Of a stretch of 64,000 nt of DNA, positions 45,421 through 57,014 are shown piece after piece. The notes beneath the pieces are model-generated. The model made no database searches and was not told the origin of the DNA. It saw only the letters and a program-made list of their open reading frames with translations. A program made the translations under genes and the position numbers. Origin of the DNA: Dasypus novemcinctus (taxonomy: Eukaryota; Chordata; Mammalia; Cingulata; Dasypodidae); assembly GCF_030445035.2 (NCBI RefSeq), contig NC_080683.1, positions 95,999,675 through 96,063,674 of the forward strand, written 5' to 3'. Every line of letters begins with the position of its first letter. Within the stretch, counting starts at the first letter, position 1.

Positions 45421-46080
45421 CTGCCACGGGGTCCGCCTTTCCCCCTTGGCTGCGGCTGTACTGAAGTCACCTGTGAGCCGAGCCCCTGCGGGACGGGGGC
45501 CAGCCTTAATCACTGCTCGTCCTGGGTTCTTAGCTCTAAGAAACAAAACCCATCTGTGTTTCACACAAAAGGGTTTTACAGACAGGAATTGGGTAGCCCA
45601 CTGAATCAGTGGGAAGAGAGAGAGAGAAAAAAACTTGCTTGATAATTGGTATGAAAAAGGGAAACTGGAAGCAGCCAGGACCACAGTCAAAAGCCTACCA
45701 CCGAGCTCGGCCGCCGCAGGGCTCCTGGCCGCTGCGCCCCCTGGAGCGCCCCCTGCGCCCCGGCACTGAGCGCCCGGGCCGGTTCTCCCCTCCCCACTTC
45801 CTGGCCCCCCAGCTCCCAAATCGGCCGGGGGTGCGCATCTGATCCGTCCGGTCTCAGTCAAAGTGCCCACTCGCGAGGTGCACGGGCAGCTGGGGAGGGG
45901 AGTAGCGGTGTTCTCAGCAGGGTCAGGGGAATAGCGGTGTTCTCAGCAGGGTCAGAGGAGGTGAGAGGATTCCTCACAGAAGAAGGCGGCACAGACAGTG
46001 GCGGCCAGAATGACAAACGCGGTTTCCGGATCCGCGGACCAGGCGCAGCCCGGCCCAGTGAGGAAGGGCAGACCACCAAG
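45040..46080. promoter_or_regulatory. Orphan CpG-island-like region
   Basis: Dense CpG, e.g. 15 CpG dinucleotides counted in 45181-45300, and again in 45690-45890 (ctcggccgccgcagg, gcgcccgggccgg). It lies 13-14 kb past the MCM9 stop, with no recognisable first exon. GC-rich sequence with a GC-box-like gcccgccccccacc (46627-46640) continues to about 47340. Promoter function is inferred from composition alone. Confidence 0.55.
45901..45960. repeat. 30-bp direct tandem duplication
   Basis: Two adjacent copies of a 30-bp unit around tagcggtgttctcagcaggg, differing at a few end positions, at the edge of the CpG island. Confidence 0.95.
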
Positions 46081-46320
46081 AGAAGCAGGAATGGCCTCCT
46101 CCAGGTGTGCGTCCTGAAACCCACTTTGCCAAGGGGCAGCTTCCTTTGGCCCTGAAACACCATGTTTTTGAGAAAGAGAGCAAGGAAGGGAAAGAAGGGG
46201 AGAAAGGAACGTGGTGTGTTCAGTGTCGTGGTGTGCCGGGTGCTGGGAAGGCACATTAAGTGCGAACCCACCGGTGATGCGATTCTCCCCAGAAGGTTCT
46301 GCTCAAGACGCTGGCACCTT

Positions 46321-46378
46321 CCTCACACCCCAGCGCCTGGCACGGTGCCTGGCATACAGTAGGTACTGGATAAATACT
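46321..46378 (+). repeat. L2 3'-terminus fragment
   Basis: cagcgcctggcacggtgcct, ggcatacagtaggtactgga, taaata matches the L2 3' end. Confidence 0.65.
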
Positions 46379-47569
46379 CTGGCGTTGTCAACCCTACAAA
46401 AGAGCTATGGTCCTGTTTTCAGAAGACTAAATACTTCCGAATATGGACATTCCTGTGAGCAGCAGCTCTGCTCGGCACCCCATCCCATGGGCTTCCCATG
46501 ACCATACCTACATGGCGGCTGAAACAGGAACCCCCATACGCGGGCTATGGCTTGTGGAGATTCTGGGACTTATTGAGCAGCCGATGAACAAAATTGCCGA
46601 GGGCCTTGCAGGTTTGGAATCTGCCGGCCCGCCCCCCACCTCCCAAAGGAATCACGTTCTGAACCGTACGTATTTTCGGATCTCAGGCTTCTGTAAAATG
46701 GGCTCTGAACCTCGTGGCCCAGAGGGTTTCAAAGCCTGCTGCAGCCTTGTGCTGTGGGTGCACAGTGCAAAGCCCTCGGAAGGTAATGATCACACGACGT
46801 CCTGGCCCGGCCGCTGGCCCCCGCCTCACCGGCCTGCGTGTTTGCTGAGGGTGCCCAAATGAGACTGATTCTGAAGACGTGTCTTCACCACGGAGTTGAT
46901 GCCGGCGAGCTCCAGCCTTTGCTGGTGAGTGGAGGCATTCCCCGCCTCTTCAGGGCCTCGGTCAGACGCTCCTGCCCCCTAGTGGCGTGGAGCTGCAGAA
47001 AGCACGCGCCGCCCGGGTTCTGTTTGTGCCGCAGCCTGGTCATTACCTGTTCAGAGCAATCATTGCTCAAGGCCAGTAAGTGCAGGAAACCACAGACAAC
47101 CAAAAATCCTCGTTAGGATGGTTAGCGAGGGCCACATACTGCAGACGTTTTAGTGAGGAAAAGGTCTCTGTGGGGGAGAATTGTTTTGAGCCTGTCTGGT
47201 AGAAAATAAAAAGGAAAGGAAAAATTGCAGGGCCACACGATGCCCTTTCTGGGTGCTCAGTGTGGAAGGTGCGGAGGGCGAGAAGGGCCGGGTGGCCGCG
47301 CAGTTTTTCCGCCTGGCTTTAAGGATCCCTTGCTCTGGAGGCGACCTGACAGCTGCCCGGCGCCTGCCTGCAGAGGAAAAGAGAAGCACCCTCAGTCCCC
47401 ACTGTTGCCTGGTTCATGACCGTGACCGTCCGGGAGCACTGTCCTATGCCTCTTTGCCTGAGGGAGAACTGAAGGGGAGATGAGCCCAGCACCCTCAGGG
47501 CATTGGCCACATGGTCTGCATGCTCTGCCCTGACACACTCACAATTGTGGCAAAACTGTCCTGTTAAAG
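46379..47569. other. GC-rich shoulder of the island, no gene recognised
   Basis: Several ORFs up to 139 residues (46443-46862), without conserved domains; expected in GC-rich DNA. Confidence 0.4.
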
Positions 47570-47840
47570 TTGAGCGAGCATTGGTTTAGAATCAGACAAT
47601 TCTAGCGCCACCAGAATCCAGTTGTTAGCTGTGTGTTCGCTTGAAAAATTAAACCCTCTAGTCCTCCTTCCGTCTGTAAAACAGGGTTAATGATACCTTT
47701 GTCATGGAATCGCTGTGAGAACAGAATAAATATCTCTCTATATTTCATATGTTCATCAAACATAATACACACACATATAAGTAGGTATAAAAGGTCTAAA
47801 ATGATGTCTGGCACCCAGTAGATGCTCCATGAGTCACTTC
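47570..47840 (+). repeat. MIR SINE, with an internal AT/CA-rich insertion
   Basis: Order ttggtttagaatcagacaat, gttgttagctgtgtgttcg, ccgtctgtaaaacagggtta, tgataccttt, gctgtgagaacagaataaat, then tctggcacccagtagatgct. Confidence 0.75.
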
Positions 47841-48885
47841 CTTCCTCCTCCCACCTCTTCACAATCTCCACTCTGAGAGGAGAGAGTCCGCACAGGTCCT
47901 GAGGCAGGGCCCTGCCACCACCATCGCAGGATTCATCTACTGCTCTTGCTTCAGAGAGGAGCAAGGCAACCAGATTTGGTTCAGCTTCTTCTCACATTTC
48001 TCAGGTCTAAAACTTTATTTGGGAGTTAAAAAATTTTTTTTTTAAATGACACTGCTAGGACTTATCTCTGCTCTACCTTGGCAGAACACAAACAATCCTT
48101 TTTCTATAGTTAGAGGTCGAGTTAGCCACTGAGATTTTTATCTGACCCAGACATTCCCAAGTTCCCTTTACTGGCTTTAAAAACAATAGACAGGGCCAAG
48201 GGTGCAAAAAGGATAGGGCGTGGTAACAACAGCCCAGGAGGAGGGTATTTCCTGGAGTTGGTGGTAGCAGCTGTCACCCCATCCCCTTCCAGCTCAGCAA
48301 TCACGTGCAAAAATGCTGCCGTCTAGCCCACACCCAGAAGGCATTCTCTTCATTTACTAACATCAGCCTAACATTCTCTCCACCTACTAACTTCAAGCTA
48401 GCACTTCGCCTCAGTACCTCATATGTATCACTGAGACAAAAGGAGGGGAAGGTAAGCAGCCTGCTGACCCTTACACTTTTCCCTCTGCATCAAGGTTCCC
48501 TGTTCAATTTTTGGTCCTGGAATTTCAAACCCCATCCATACTTGGGGGAGGGCAATTTTTGAGGATCAATGTAACAGTTCAGGAAACTTCCTCATAATTA
48601 TACAAGCTGACAACTAATAATTGTGGTTAATTATTACAGTGAAGCACCCTACATAGATCCCTTAAATCTGATGATGAAATCAATTAAACTATTTTAAAAT
48701 ATGCACCCTTCAAAATTGCTCTTTATAATAAAATACATCCTATTTTGGTCAGGTGCTTCTCCTAAGTCATACATAGCTCTTGTCCCAAGCCTCCTGGCTC
48801 TGAGATGAGAACAACCATTGTGGGAAAATACTTGGAAAAAGAAAAGAGGAAGAAATGTAGATAAATGGTAACTTTTTCTTCAAAT
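47841..48885. other. No gene or repeat recognised
   Basis: Unique-looking; nothing supportable. Confidence 0.4.
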
Positions 48886-49015
48886 GTCATTCAACAAATA
48901 TTTATTCAGCACCTGCTATGTACCAGAACTCTTTTAGGTATTGGGGATACATCAGTGAGTAAAAGAGCTAAAAATTCCTGCCCTCATGGAGCTTACATTC
49001 TAGGGAGGGAAGATA
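48886..49015 (+). repeat. Ancient repeat copy 2, 5' piece
   Basis: cattcaacaaatatttattc, agcacctgctatgtaccaga, cctgccctcatggagcttac: the same opening as at 9081-9220. Confidence 0.65.
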
Positions 49016-49839
49016 TTCCTAACTGAGCCATACTGGAACATAAGCAAAAGAAAAAATCAATAACACTGATTATGTCTGTATTGAAATAGTTGATATTTTG
49101 TTCGTGGATTTTTTTCATTTTGATTTTATAAAATATTGCATCAAAATATTTTTCTTGGCTACTGAATTTTTTGGTGTCCCCTTAAATTTTGTACCCGAGT
49201 CAGTGTCACTCACATCTAGACAGATGCTGGTAGATACCCAGACGGTGCTGAGGTACACTGCCCTCACTTCCCCTTTCAGGCCCATGAATTCTTTTGCCCA
49301 GCTGCTGAGTCTTGGCAGTTGACAGCTCACAGCTGAATCCACCACCAGAAGTTACCCTCAGGTGATCATCATTCATGTTAAAGTTTGAGAACCACCAATC
49401 TGTTAGGTCAAAAGAAACCAAGAAAGGATCATGAGGAGGTCGGGGGCAACAGGACCAATGAAAAGTCATAGTTCTTTGAGCAGCTTCTGGACCTGAACTA
49501 GTTTTCAGGCTCACAATGACTGAAGAAAAGTCCAGGTTCTCAGGAGGAAACACCCAATGACACCTTGGCAAGACCATTAGATAATGATTACCCAAGTCCT
49601 CCTCCAAAAGGACTGGTGGATATTTACTTGGGTAATTATAGCCTAGGGAAAGGAGAATAGCCCAACATTTTGGGAACTGTTGGATACAGGGTTTGAGTTG
49701 ACAATATTACCAAACATTCCCCCCTGCTAGAGTGGGCATGTATGGGGGGCTAGGTAATAAATGGCTCCTGGCCCAGGTCCACCTCACAGGGGGTCAAGTT
49801 GATCCAGGAATGCACCCAGTAAATATGCCCCTGGCCCCT
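49016..49839. other. No gene recognised
   Basis: A 133-residue minus-strand ORF (49206-49607) has no recognisable domain; otherwise featureless. Confidence 0.4.
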
Positions 49840-50285
49840 AAGTATATAATTTACCAAAAAAACCATGTTCTTAAATTTCATCCATTCCTGTGAGTGTGAA
49901 CCCATTATAAGTAGGACATTTTGATGAGGTGACTTCAGTTTAAGGTGTGGCCCAGCCCAATGAGAATAGGTCTTAACCCTATTACTGGAGTCCTGCATAA
50001 GTGGAATGAAACTCAGAGTGTGAGAGAGAAACCCACAGGAAGCAAGAAGCTGAACATCAGTAGAACCTGGAAGAGAAGTGAGAGACCAGGAGACACCACC
50101 ATGTGCCTTGGCCATGGGACGAACTAAGGACCGAGGATCACTAGCAGCCCGTCCCAGAATGCCAGTCTTCAGGAAGAAAGCACCACCTTGATGTGGACCT
50201 TTTCCCCCTAACCTCAAAACTGTGAGCAAATAAATTCCCATCATTTAACCTGACCCATTTCATGGTATTTGCTTGAGCTACTCAC
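49840..50285 (+). mobile_element. MLT1-like (MaLR/ERVL-type) solo LTR
   Basis: ccatgttcttaaatttcatc, gtgtgaacccattataagta, taaggtgtggcccagcccaa, tgtgccttggccatgggac, ctgtgagcaaataaattccc, atggtatttgcttgagctac. Same family as 57015-57702 (+) and 14041-14835 (-). No internal region present. Confidence 0.8.
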
Positions 50286-50929
50286 ATTGGTTCCTTGGTT
50301 TGTGGGCAAAAGCTATCATAGTGGGGAAGAGCAAGTGGAAGGCTACGAGTTAACGACCTGGGGCAAATAGGCCTTAGAGACCTAAAGGATTTTGTGTGAT
50401 CTATGTATCTTAAAAAAAAAAAAAAAATTTAAAAAAGATAAACATATGACATACACAAATTCAATGGGAAAAAAAGACCTAAAGGAAGCAGAGTGGTGAC
50501 CACCATCAAATCTTCATTTAATTCACCACACTGGTCCCTAGAAAAAATCAGATCCTGTAAGATGACAGTAGATTAGCTCATGTTCCATCAACTAGCAGTG
50601 CCAATTGCAGCTGTCATGGCAGATGTGGTGTGAGCCACAGTTCCCACCACAGCAGCTGGTCTGCAAGTAGCACTGATACTCTCTACTATACATTCAAGAT
50701 TCTCCTCACTCTTGGTGAGTACCAGTGACACAGACAAAAAAAAAAAAAGAGTAAATTTTCTGGTATGTTAGATGATAAAAATGGTAAGGGAAAAATGGAT
50801 AAGGGGAGGAAGGAAGGGTTTGCAATTTTGAATAGGTTAGGGTAGGTTTCACTAAAAAAAGCTCGAAGAAGGTGAGGAAGTGATGAGGAAGTGACCCATG
50901 GCTGGATTCTGACTGGAATATTACAGGAA
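50286..50929. other. No gene or named repeat
   Basis: Contains A-rich runs at 50411-50445 and 50737-50749. Part may belong to the ancient repeat that becomes recognisable at about 50930. Confidence 0.35.
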
Positions 50930-52500
50930 CAGCAAGGAGGCTGGTGTGTGATAAGGTCAAACAGGTAGTGGGTGGCCAGAGGCATAGGGCCTTCAAGATC
51001 CAGATCGTTATTATAAGGACTTTGGCTTTTTCTTTGAGGTGGGTAGTTACTGGAGGGTTGGAGGTATAAAGTAACACCATCTGAATTTACATGTTAACAA
51101 GGTCATTCTGACTGCTGTGTTGAGAATCGCCTATAGAGAGGAAAGACAGGTGGCAAGACAAGCAGTAATGGTGACTGGGACCACTGTGACAGCAGCAAAT
51201 GCGGGGAGAAGTGACCAGGTTCTGGACATATTTTCAGGAGAGATTCCAGAGGATTTGGCAATAGGTAAGGATGTGAATTACAAGAGAAAGTAAATTATTA
51301 AGAATGATCTAAGCAACTGGAAAGATGGAGTTGCCATTTCCTGAGAGGGAGAAATGTGGAGAAAAGCAAATTAGGAAGACTTTGCAGGACAGGACATAGG
51401 GGATATGTTGGTTGAACTGTCCTTTAGACACCAAGTAGAGAAGTTGAATAGTTGTTGGATATAGGCGTCTGGAGTTCAAGAAAGGGGGCACCAGCAAATA
51501 GGCGGGCATTTAGAGCAGTGCCATTCAGTGAGAGCACCGAAGGAGTGGGTATGGCTAGAAAAGCACCCCGGGGAGATGAGAGCCCAAAAGGAATGGAGGA
51601 GCAGACACCCAAAGAGTAGTAGGAAAACCACAGGCATGTGATGTCCTGGAAGCCAAGTGACAAAGGGTTTCAGGAAGGGGAGAATCATCAACTCTAACAA
51701 ATCAAGTAAGATAAAGACTGAGAATTGACCACTGAAGGTCACTAGGGACCTGGAAAGGAGCAATTCTGATGCAGTGGTGGAGGCAAAAACTTAGTAGAGT
51801 GGGTTCAGGAGAGGAGTGGCCGAGAATTGGAGACAGGAGGAAGAGACAACTCTATAAAAGGTTTGCTGAAAGGGGGAACAGAGAAATTGAGAGGGGACGT
51901 AGAGTCAAGAGAGGCTTTATTTTTTATTTATTTTTCTGCTTTGTGTCCATTCGCTGTGCATTCTTCTGTGTCTGTATTTTAATTTATTCATTCTCCCCCC
52001 CCCCCCCCCACCTTGCGGCTTGCTTGCTGTCTGCTCTGTGTCCATTCGCTGCATGTTCTTCTGAGTTTTTTTGCTTGTCTCCCTTTTTGTTGCGTCACCT
52101 TGCTGAGTTGGCTCTCTGCCGCACTTCCGGGCCAGCAGCTCTCCACAGAGTGCAGGTGAGCCTGCCATCATAAGGAGGCCCTGGGACGCGAACCCAGGGC
52201 CTCTGATATGGTAGACAGGAGCCCAACTGATTGAGCTGCTTCCCAGGCTTTATTTTTAAGGTGGGAAAAATACCAGAAGGTTTGTATTGTATGCTGGTAG
52301 AAATGACAGTAGAGAGGCGAACTGATTAAGCAGCACTGAGGGAGAATTGCTGGAGCCCCGTCCTGGAGAAGGCAAGAGGGAATGAGATCCCACAGATTTC
52401 TTCACAAAGGAGTGTGGACATTCTGTCTATTCTAAGGGAGAGAGGACAGGGCATGTGTAGAGCCTGACAGCCACATCTGTATGGTGGTGAGAAGTGGACT
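50930..52500 (+). repeat. Ancient repeat copy 2, main piece (split by a SINE)
   Basis: Same order as 9740-11290: aacagcaaggaggctggtgt, aaggactttggctttttctt, tgctgtgttgagaatcgcct, aagcaactggaaagatggag, gatgtcctggaagccaagtg, gactgagaattgaccactga, gtgggttcaggagaggagtg. Confidence 0.65.
51925..52244 (-). mobile_element. DAS-type SINE, minus strand
   Basis: T-rich end, C-run at about 51996-52009, gggacgcgaacccagggcct (B box, reversed) and gattgagctgcttccc. A 13-bp perfect duplication aggctttattttt lies at 51912-51924 and 52245-52257. Confidence 0.93.
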
Positions 52501-52569
52501 AAGAGCAGGGCAAAGTGTGCCGGTGCTTGGAGGTAATAGCTTTGTCTCATTTTGAATTAATGTATATTA

Positions 52570-52740
52570 CATCACTATCAACATAGCTTTGATCAAGTTA
52601 TTTAGTACTTCAAAGCTGCAGTTACCTAACCTGAAAAGTGAGGATAATAATGTGACCTATATTACAGACTGGGAGAACTGAATGAGCTAATATGAGAAAA
52701 ATGCTAATAATAACAACTAGCACATAGCAAGCAATCTAAA
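52570..52740 (+). repeat. MIR SINE fragment
   Basis: gatcaagttatttagtactt, acctgaaaagtgaggataat, ctgaatgagctaatatgag, aactagcacatagcaagc: MIR 3' half. Confidence 0.65.
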
Positions 52741-52929
52741 TAGAGAACATCTAGTTTTTATTGGTAGATATTATTTTTAATGGAGCAAATAAGAATTAAG
52801 GGGAGGAGTTGGGAAGTCTATGTTCTAGCCCCTAGTCTTCTTTCAAAAAGGTATTGTTAAAGACTTTAAAAAAAAATCACTTAAATGTTTGTGCTTTTAA
52901 TATAGCCTATGCATAAATTCAAACTTATT

Positions 52930-53318
52930 CTATATCCAAGTATGCCTAGTTCCCAGAAAGCCAATTAAGTGATATAGGCTCTATAGACTTTGGATATTCA
53001 GGAAGGATGCAGACTAAATGTGTTAATTTAAGCTTACCTGGAATATGGGGGATATGTGTTAATTCAAGACCTATCTGGCACTCACACAAAACACTTAAAA
53101 CTCTAAGATAAACTAACAAAGTCCCTTTGCATAAAATCACTATTTGACTCCCCACTTCTACATCCTCTGTATAAAAGGGACCCAAAAATCCTATTCGGGG
53201 CTCAATTTTTATTAGGACAGGGGTCCACCAAGCCTGGCTGGCTGTTAATAAATCTTCCTTCTCAGGTTCTCGCATCCTGGCCTTCAATACCACGTTCACA
53301 TGACTTCTCTCTGCCACA
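52930..53318 (+). mobile_element. Possible class I endogenous retrovirus solo LTR
   Basis: The 3' half has a promoter-like tataaaagggacccaaaaat, then attcggggctc, then an AATAAA-containing ctgttaataaatcttccttc and tctcgcatcctggcc, the U3-R-U5 order of gammaretroviral-type LTRs. The 5' edge is uncertain, no internal genes flank it, and no duplication was located. Old relic. Confidence 0.55.
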
Positions 53319-56300
53319 GTATTTTCTCCTGATTTGTAAAATGGGATAGTACCTGAACTGAATACCACTGCTTGTGAAGATCAAAAGTTGTCATGTATTA
53401 TATACGTTTTCAAAATTTCAGATTCCAATATTATTGGCATGTGATAATTAAAACGTTGTTGGGCCAGTATTTAAAATCAATTTAGAAAGGGCCATATTGA
53501 AACTCTGAGGCATCAAGCATGAGCACGGATGTGGCATTCTAAGAGGGTGGAATGGAAAGGAAAAAAGAGTCAGAGCTTTTTCACACCAGTTTTTACAAGG
53601 AGGAAAACAAAGCCCTCACTTGTTTAACCCACTTGGTTGTTTCTGTTACTCAGTGCTGATTGTACACCCTCATTGATAAAAGCAGCTCAGCTCACCAGGG
53701 TATGGAAAACTCAATTAATAGATTCACAAGCATGTGACCAGAGAGAAAAGAGAAACAGGAGAACATCTTTCCAGGAAAAGCTAGTTGCCATGTTGTGAGG
53801 AGAGGCCCACACAGTGAGGATCTCAGGCTCCTGGCCCCAACAGACATCTTCACTGTAACCTCATAAGAGACCAGAGCCATCGTCATCCAGCTAAGCTTGA
53901 CCCACAGGAAGTCTGAGTTAAATAAAGGTTTAAGCCACACACACATCAATTTAGAAAGCTTTCACATCGCTGTGAATTTAATTTTGGTTCAAAGTTTCTT
54001 AGCGTTTTTTAGAGAATTTAAAAAATGCATTTTAGCTTTTTTTGGAGAAACCTATATTTTTGTAATAGTCATCTAATTATAATGAAATTAAAATTCTGTT
54101 GCTTTTGTAACCTTCACAAGTAGTAATAATGGAGGGAAAAAAATATCTGGATATTTTTCCAAGGTACTTTTCCAAGGATGGAGCATGTCATACAGATAGT
54201 TGATTTTTCCCCACCTTCACTAGTTCCAAGGAGCAAGGTCTAAAAGCACAGGAGTCTCTCCAGGGTTCACTGTGCTTCAGGCAACAGAGCGAGGTCCCTT
54301 CCAAGGCAGCAAATCAGCCTCAGATTATGCAAGATCCCTTGGGGCAGCTTCAGGTTCCCATTCTTAACATTTTTATTGGCAGGTTGATTTCCCAACAATG
54401 ATAAGATAAAACAACCAAAGAGCAATGTATTAGGCCTCAGTTTAAATTTATTCCTGGCTATCATTTCTCTAATTCTAAAAAGGATCAAAGCTGGCCTAAA
54501 ACACTTAACATTTTTTCCCTCTCCTCACAGTGGAACTGGGCTCTGCTGGCTTGGCAACTGTAAAGTGAAAATCTGGAAAACGTTAAAATGCATTTTAACT
54601 GCAAAGATTCTTCCTAAATTATATTTCAGAGATACATACTCCACATACTACTGTGACTGTTAACTAAATATTTCTAAGTACTACAATGAGTAATTTCAGC
54701 ACAGGAAAATGGAAGCTTGATAACCAAAGTCACACAATAAACAGAACAGGCTTTTTTGTGACCTGTAGCGTTAAGATGCACTTTCAACACTGCCAAAAGT
54801 GGCTTGCAATCCCTGAAAAACACCTAGGTGCGGTGAGCTCAGGAATTTACACCCCTCCCTTGGGTAAGATGATCCAAGTTCATTTAGGGGCATGATCTCT
54901 CAATTTAGTAATTGTAATAGATACAACAGAGGTCTAGAACCTAGGACAGAAAGGCCCTTAGAATTAGGGGTGTGGCAGACTGGCCAATCACTGCCTCCCA
55001 CCTCACACCCAAAGAAAATCGTTTCCACCCACAGCTCCCGCCACTTTGTTTGTAAGAATGGCCACTTCCAGCCACTCCTCACTCCTTCCAGGACCAAAGT
55101 GAAGAAATCAAGAGCCAAATGAAAAAAGAGTGCTTACTTTCTGGTGGCTCAACTTGGCTAAGGCATTAAGGTTTCAATCATACCTAAACAAGCGTGGCTC
55201 AATTACCATTTGCATTCAAAAGGTAAATAATTTATTCCCTACTTCTTGGTACAATCAGGTCCAGCATGGATATCCTATTATCCTCTTTCCCTTTTTGGAC
55301 TGTATCTTGCACCTAAGTACAAAGATACACGCCTAGTTCACATTTCCACTGAGTTCACTTTTACAAACAATACCTTTAGATGCATTTTTAAGCCTTTAAG
55401 GAAGAAGAATGACAATGGTACTGTCAGAAGAACAACCAAAGAGTGTATCATAAGGGACAATTATCACAGCTTTCTATGCATGTCCTCTGAGTGACTGTGA
55501 AGAGGGTGTGTGTAGTGAGGTCCCCCAGATATCTGGGAAGCTATGTCACCTGCAAGATGTGACACAGCCAGCAAAACCCATTGGATGGAGAGGGTACTAA
55601 AATGTGAGCCAGGAGGATTTATCTTGCCTGAATATTTACAGTATGGAAGCCGGATTCAGAAGATAGTATCGTGAACACTTGAGGAAGACACACTGGCCTC
55701 ACCTTCTACACTGTGAATCTGTAGGTCTGGGACTAGTTTGCCTGATAAGCTGCTTCTGAAAGGTTTACCTGGTCCTAGGTAGTTCCTGATGTAAGTTGGT
55801 TCTGAACTCCCCAGTGTTGCTGGCTGGCTAATGGAGAGCTCGAGCGATCCTCCTTATGGATGGTCTAAGGTTTTCTCTAGAATTGTTTTTCTAGTAATTC
55901 CACTGTTTAGGGAGGAAGTTTTAGCACTTGGGGAAGGTACGGAAATCAAGTATAATACACACATAAAGAAATACATAGGCTTGTTAGAACTGAAATTTGT
56001 CAACCAGGAATAGATCTTTATTATTTAAGTTTTGGTGTAGCTTCAGAAAAAGTTTAAACCAGGTAATAGATTTTGGTTGAATTAAGCCAGAGTTCAAGAT
56101 ATCTGACTAATATGCTTCTTTTTCCTGTATTTCTAAGAAACACTAAAAATTGCAATAATAAAATTCCTTCTACTGTAAAGTTTAGAATACCACATAAACA
56201 TACATTTAAGATTACATATTTTACAGTGTTATGAAATTCAATTCTTTTATACAAGTATAATAGAATTTAAATACTGATTTGATTCTCTTTCAAAGAAAAT

Positions 56301-57014
56301 TAAGTAGATCTTTTATTGTGCTTAAATAATTTTATGTTATTAAAATGTTTTCAAGGAGCCCACTGGCTTGAAATAAAAATATTCTGACAAGTTGATTCAG
56401 AATTAAAGGTTACTTTTCACACTTATTTGTTGACCAGCTATATGATCTTTTGGACAGTACATCTTACCCCAGATACCTAAGCAGTTCCTTGGTTAACACA
56501 TTAAAGACAATCTATGAGAAAATCTTAGTCATTGTGAAATTACAAACTATAAGGAAAGCAGGACGTGGCAGGATAAATTGGGACCTTCATGGTGTGCAAC
56601 ATTTTCCAGCTCTGAAACAACTAGAAGTGGCCCTACAACAGTGGTAGTTCTCTTGCCTACTCCTGACTCTCTTGGGCACCCGACACGCAGCCTGGCTTCT
56701 GGTTCTATTGGCCTCTAGAGGCCACGGCACTTCTTAGGGACAGCTGATTCTAGGCCCTGAGAGAGGGAAAAACCCAAAATGGATCTGGAACCTCCCACTG
56801 TTTTCAGATAACATGGATGCTTTTAGGAACACCAGAGGTGCTAAAAGGACATCTGAGTCACAGAGAAGGACTTCCCACTGATCAAGTTGTGAGACTTTGA
56901 GCAACATGTACAAGTACAAGGTGGTCATAAAGCAAAAGCAGGGTGGCGGACACAAATAACAATCTGGCAGAAGGGGTAAAGGTGATCACAGAGTAACCAA
57001 GTAAGAGACACAAC
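53319..57014. other. No gene or repeat recognised
   Basis: About 3.7 kb of AT-rich unique-looking sequence downstream of MCM9 with no ORF above about 85 residues. It is the longest stretch in the window free of young mobile elements. Confidence 0.4.

Noticed and set aside
45406..45870. 154-residue minus-strand ORF rich in Gly, Ala and Arg
   Set aside because: GC-driven composition and no family resemblance. Could at most be part of a non-coding first exon.
44000..47400. Island as the promoter of the neighbouring gene known downstream of MCM9 in human (CEP85L)
   Set aside because: From memory that gene's start is roughly 100 kb from MCM9 in human, and no matching exon was seen here. Cannot be supported from the sequence.
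53692..53949. 85-residue minus-strand ORF downstream of MCM9
   Set aside because: No recognisable domain, no exon signals, AT-rich intergenic context.
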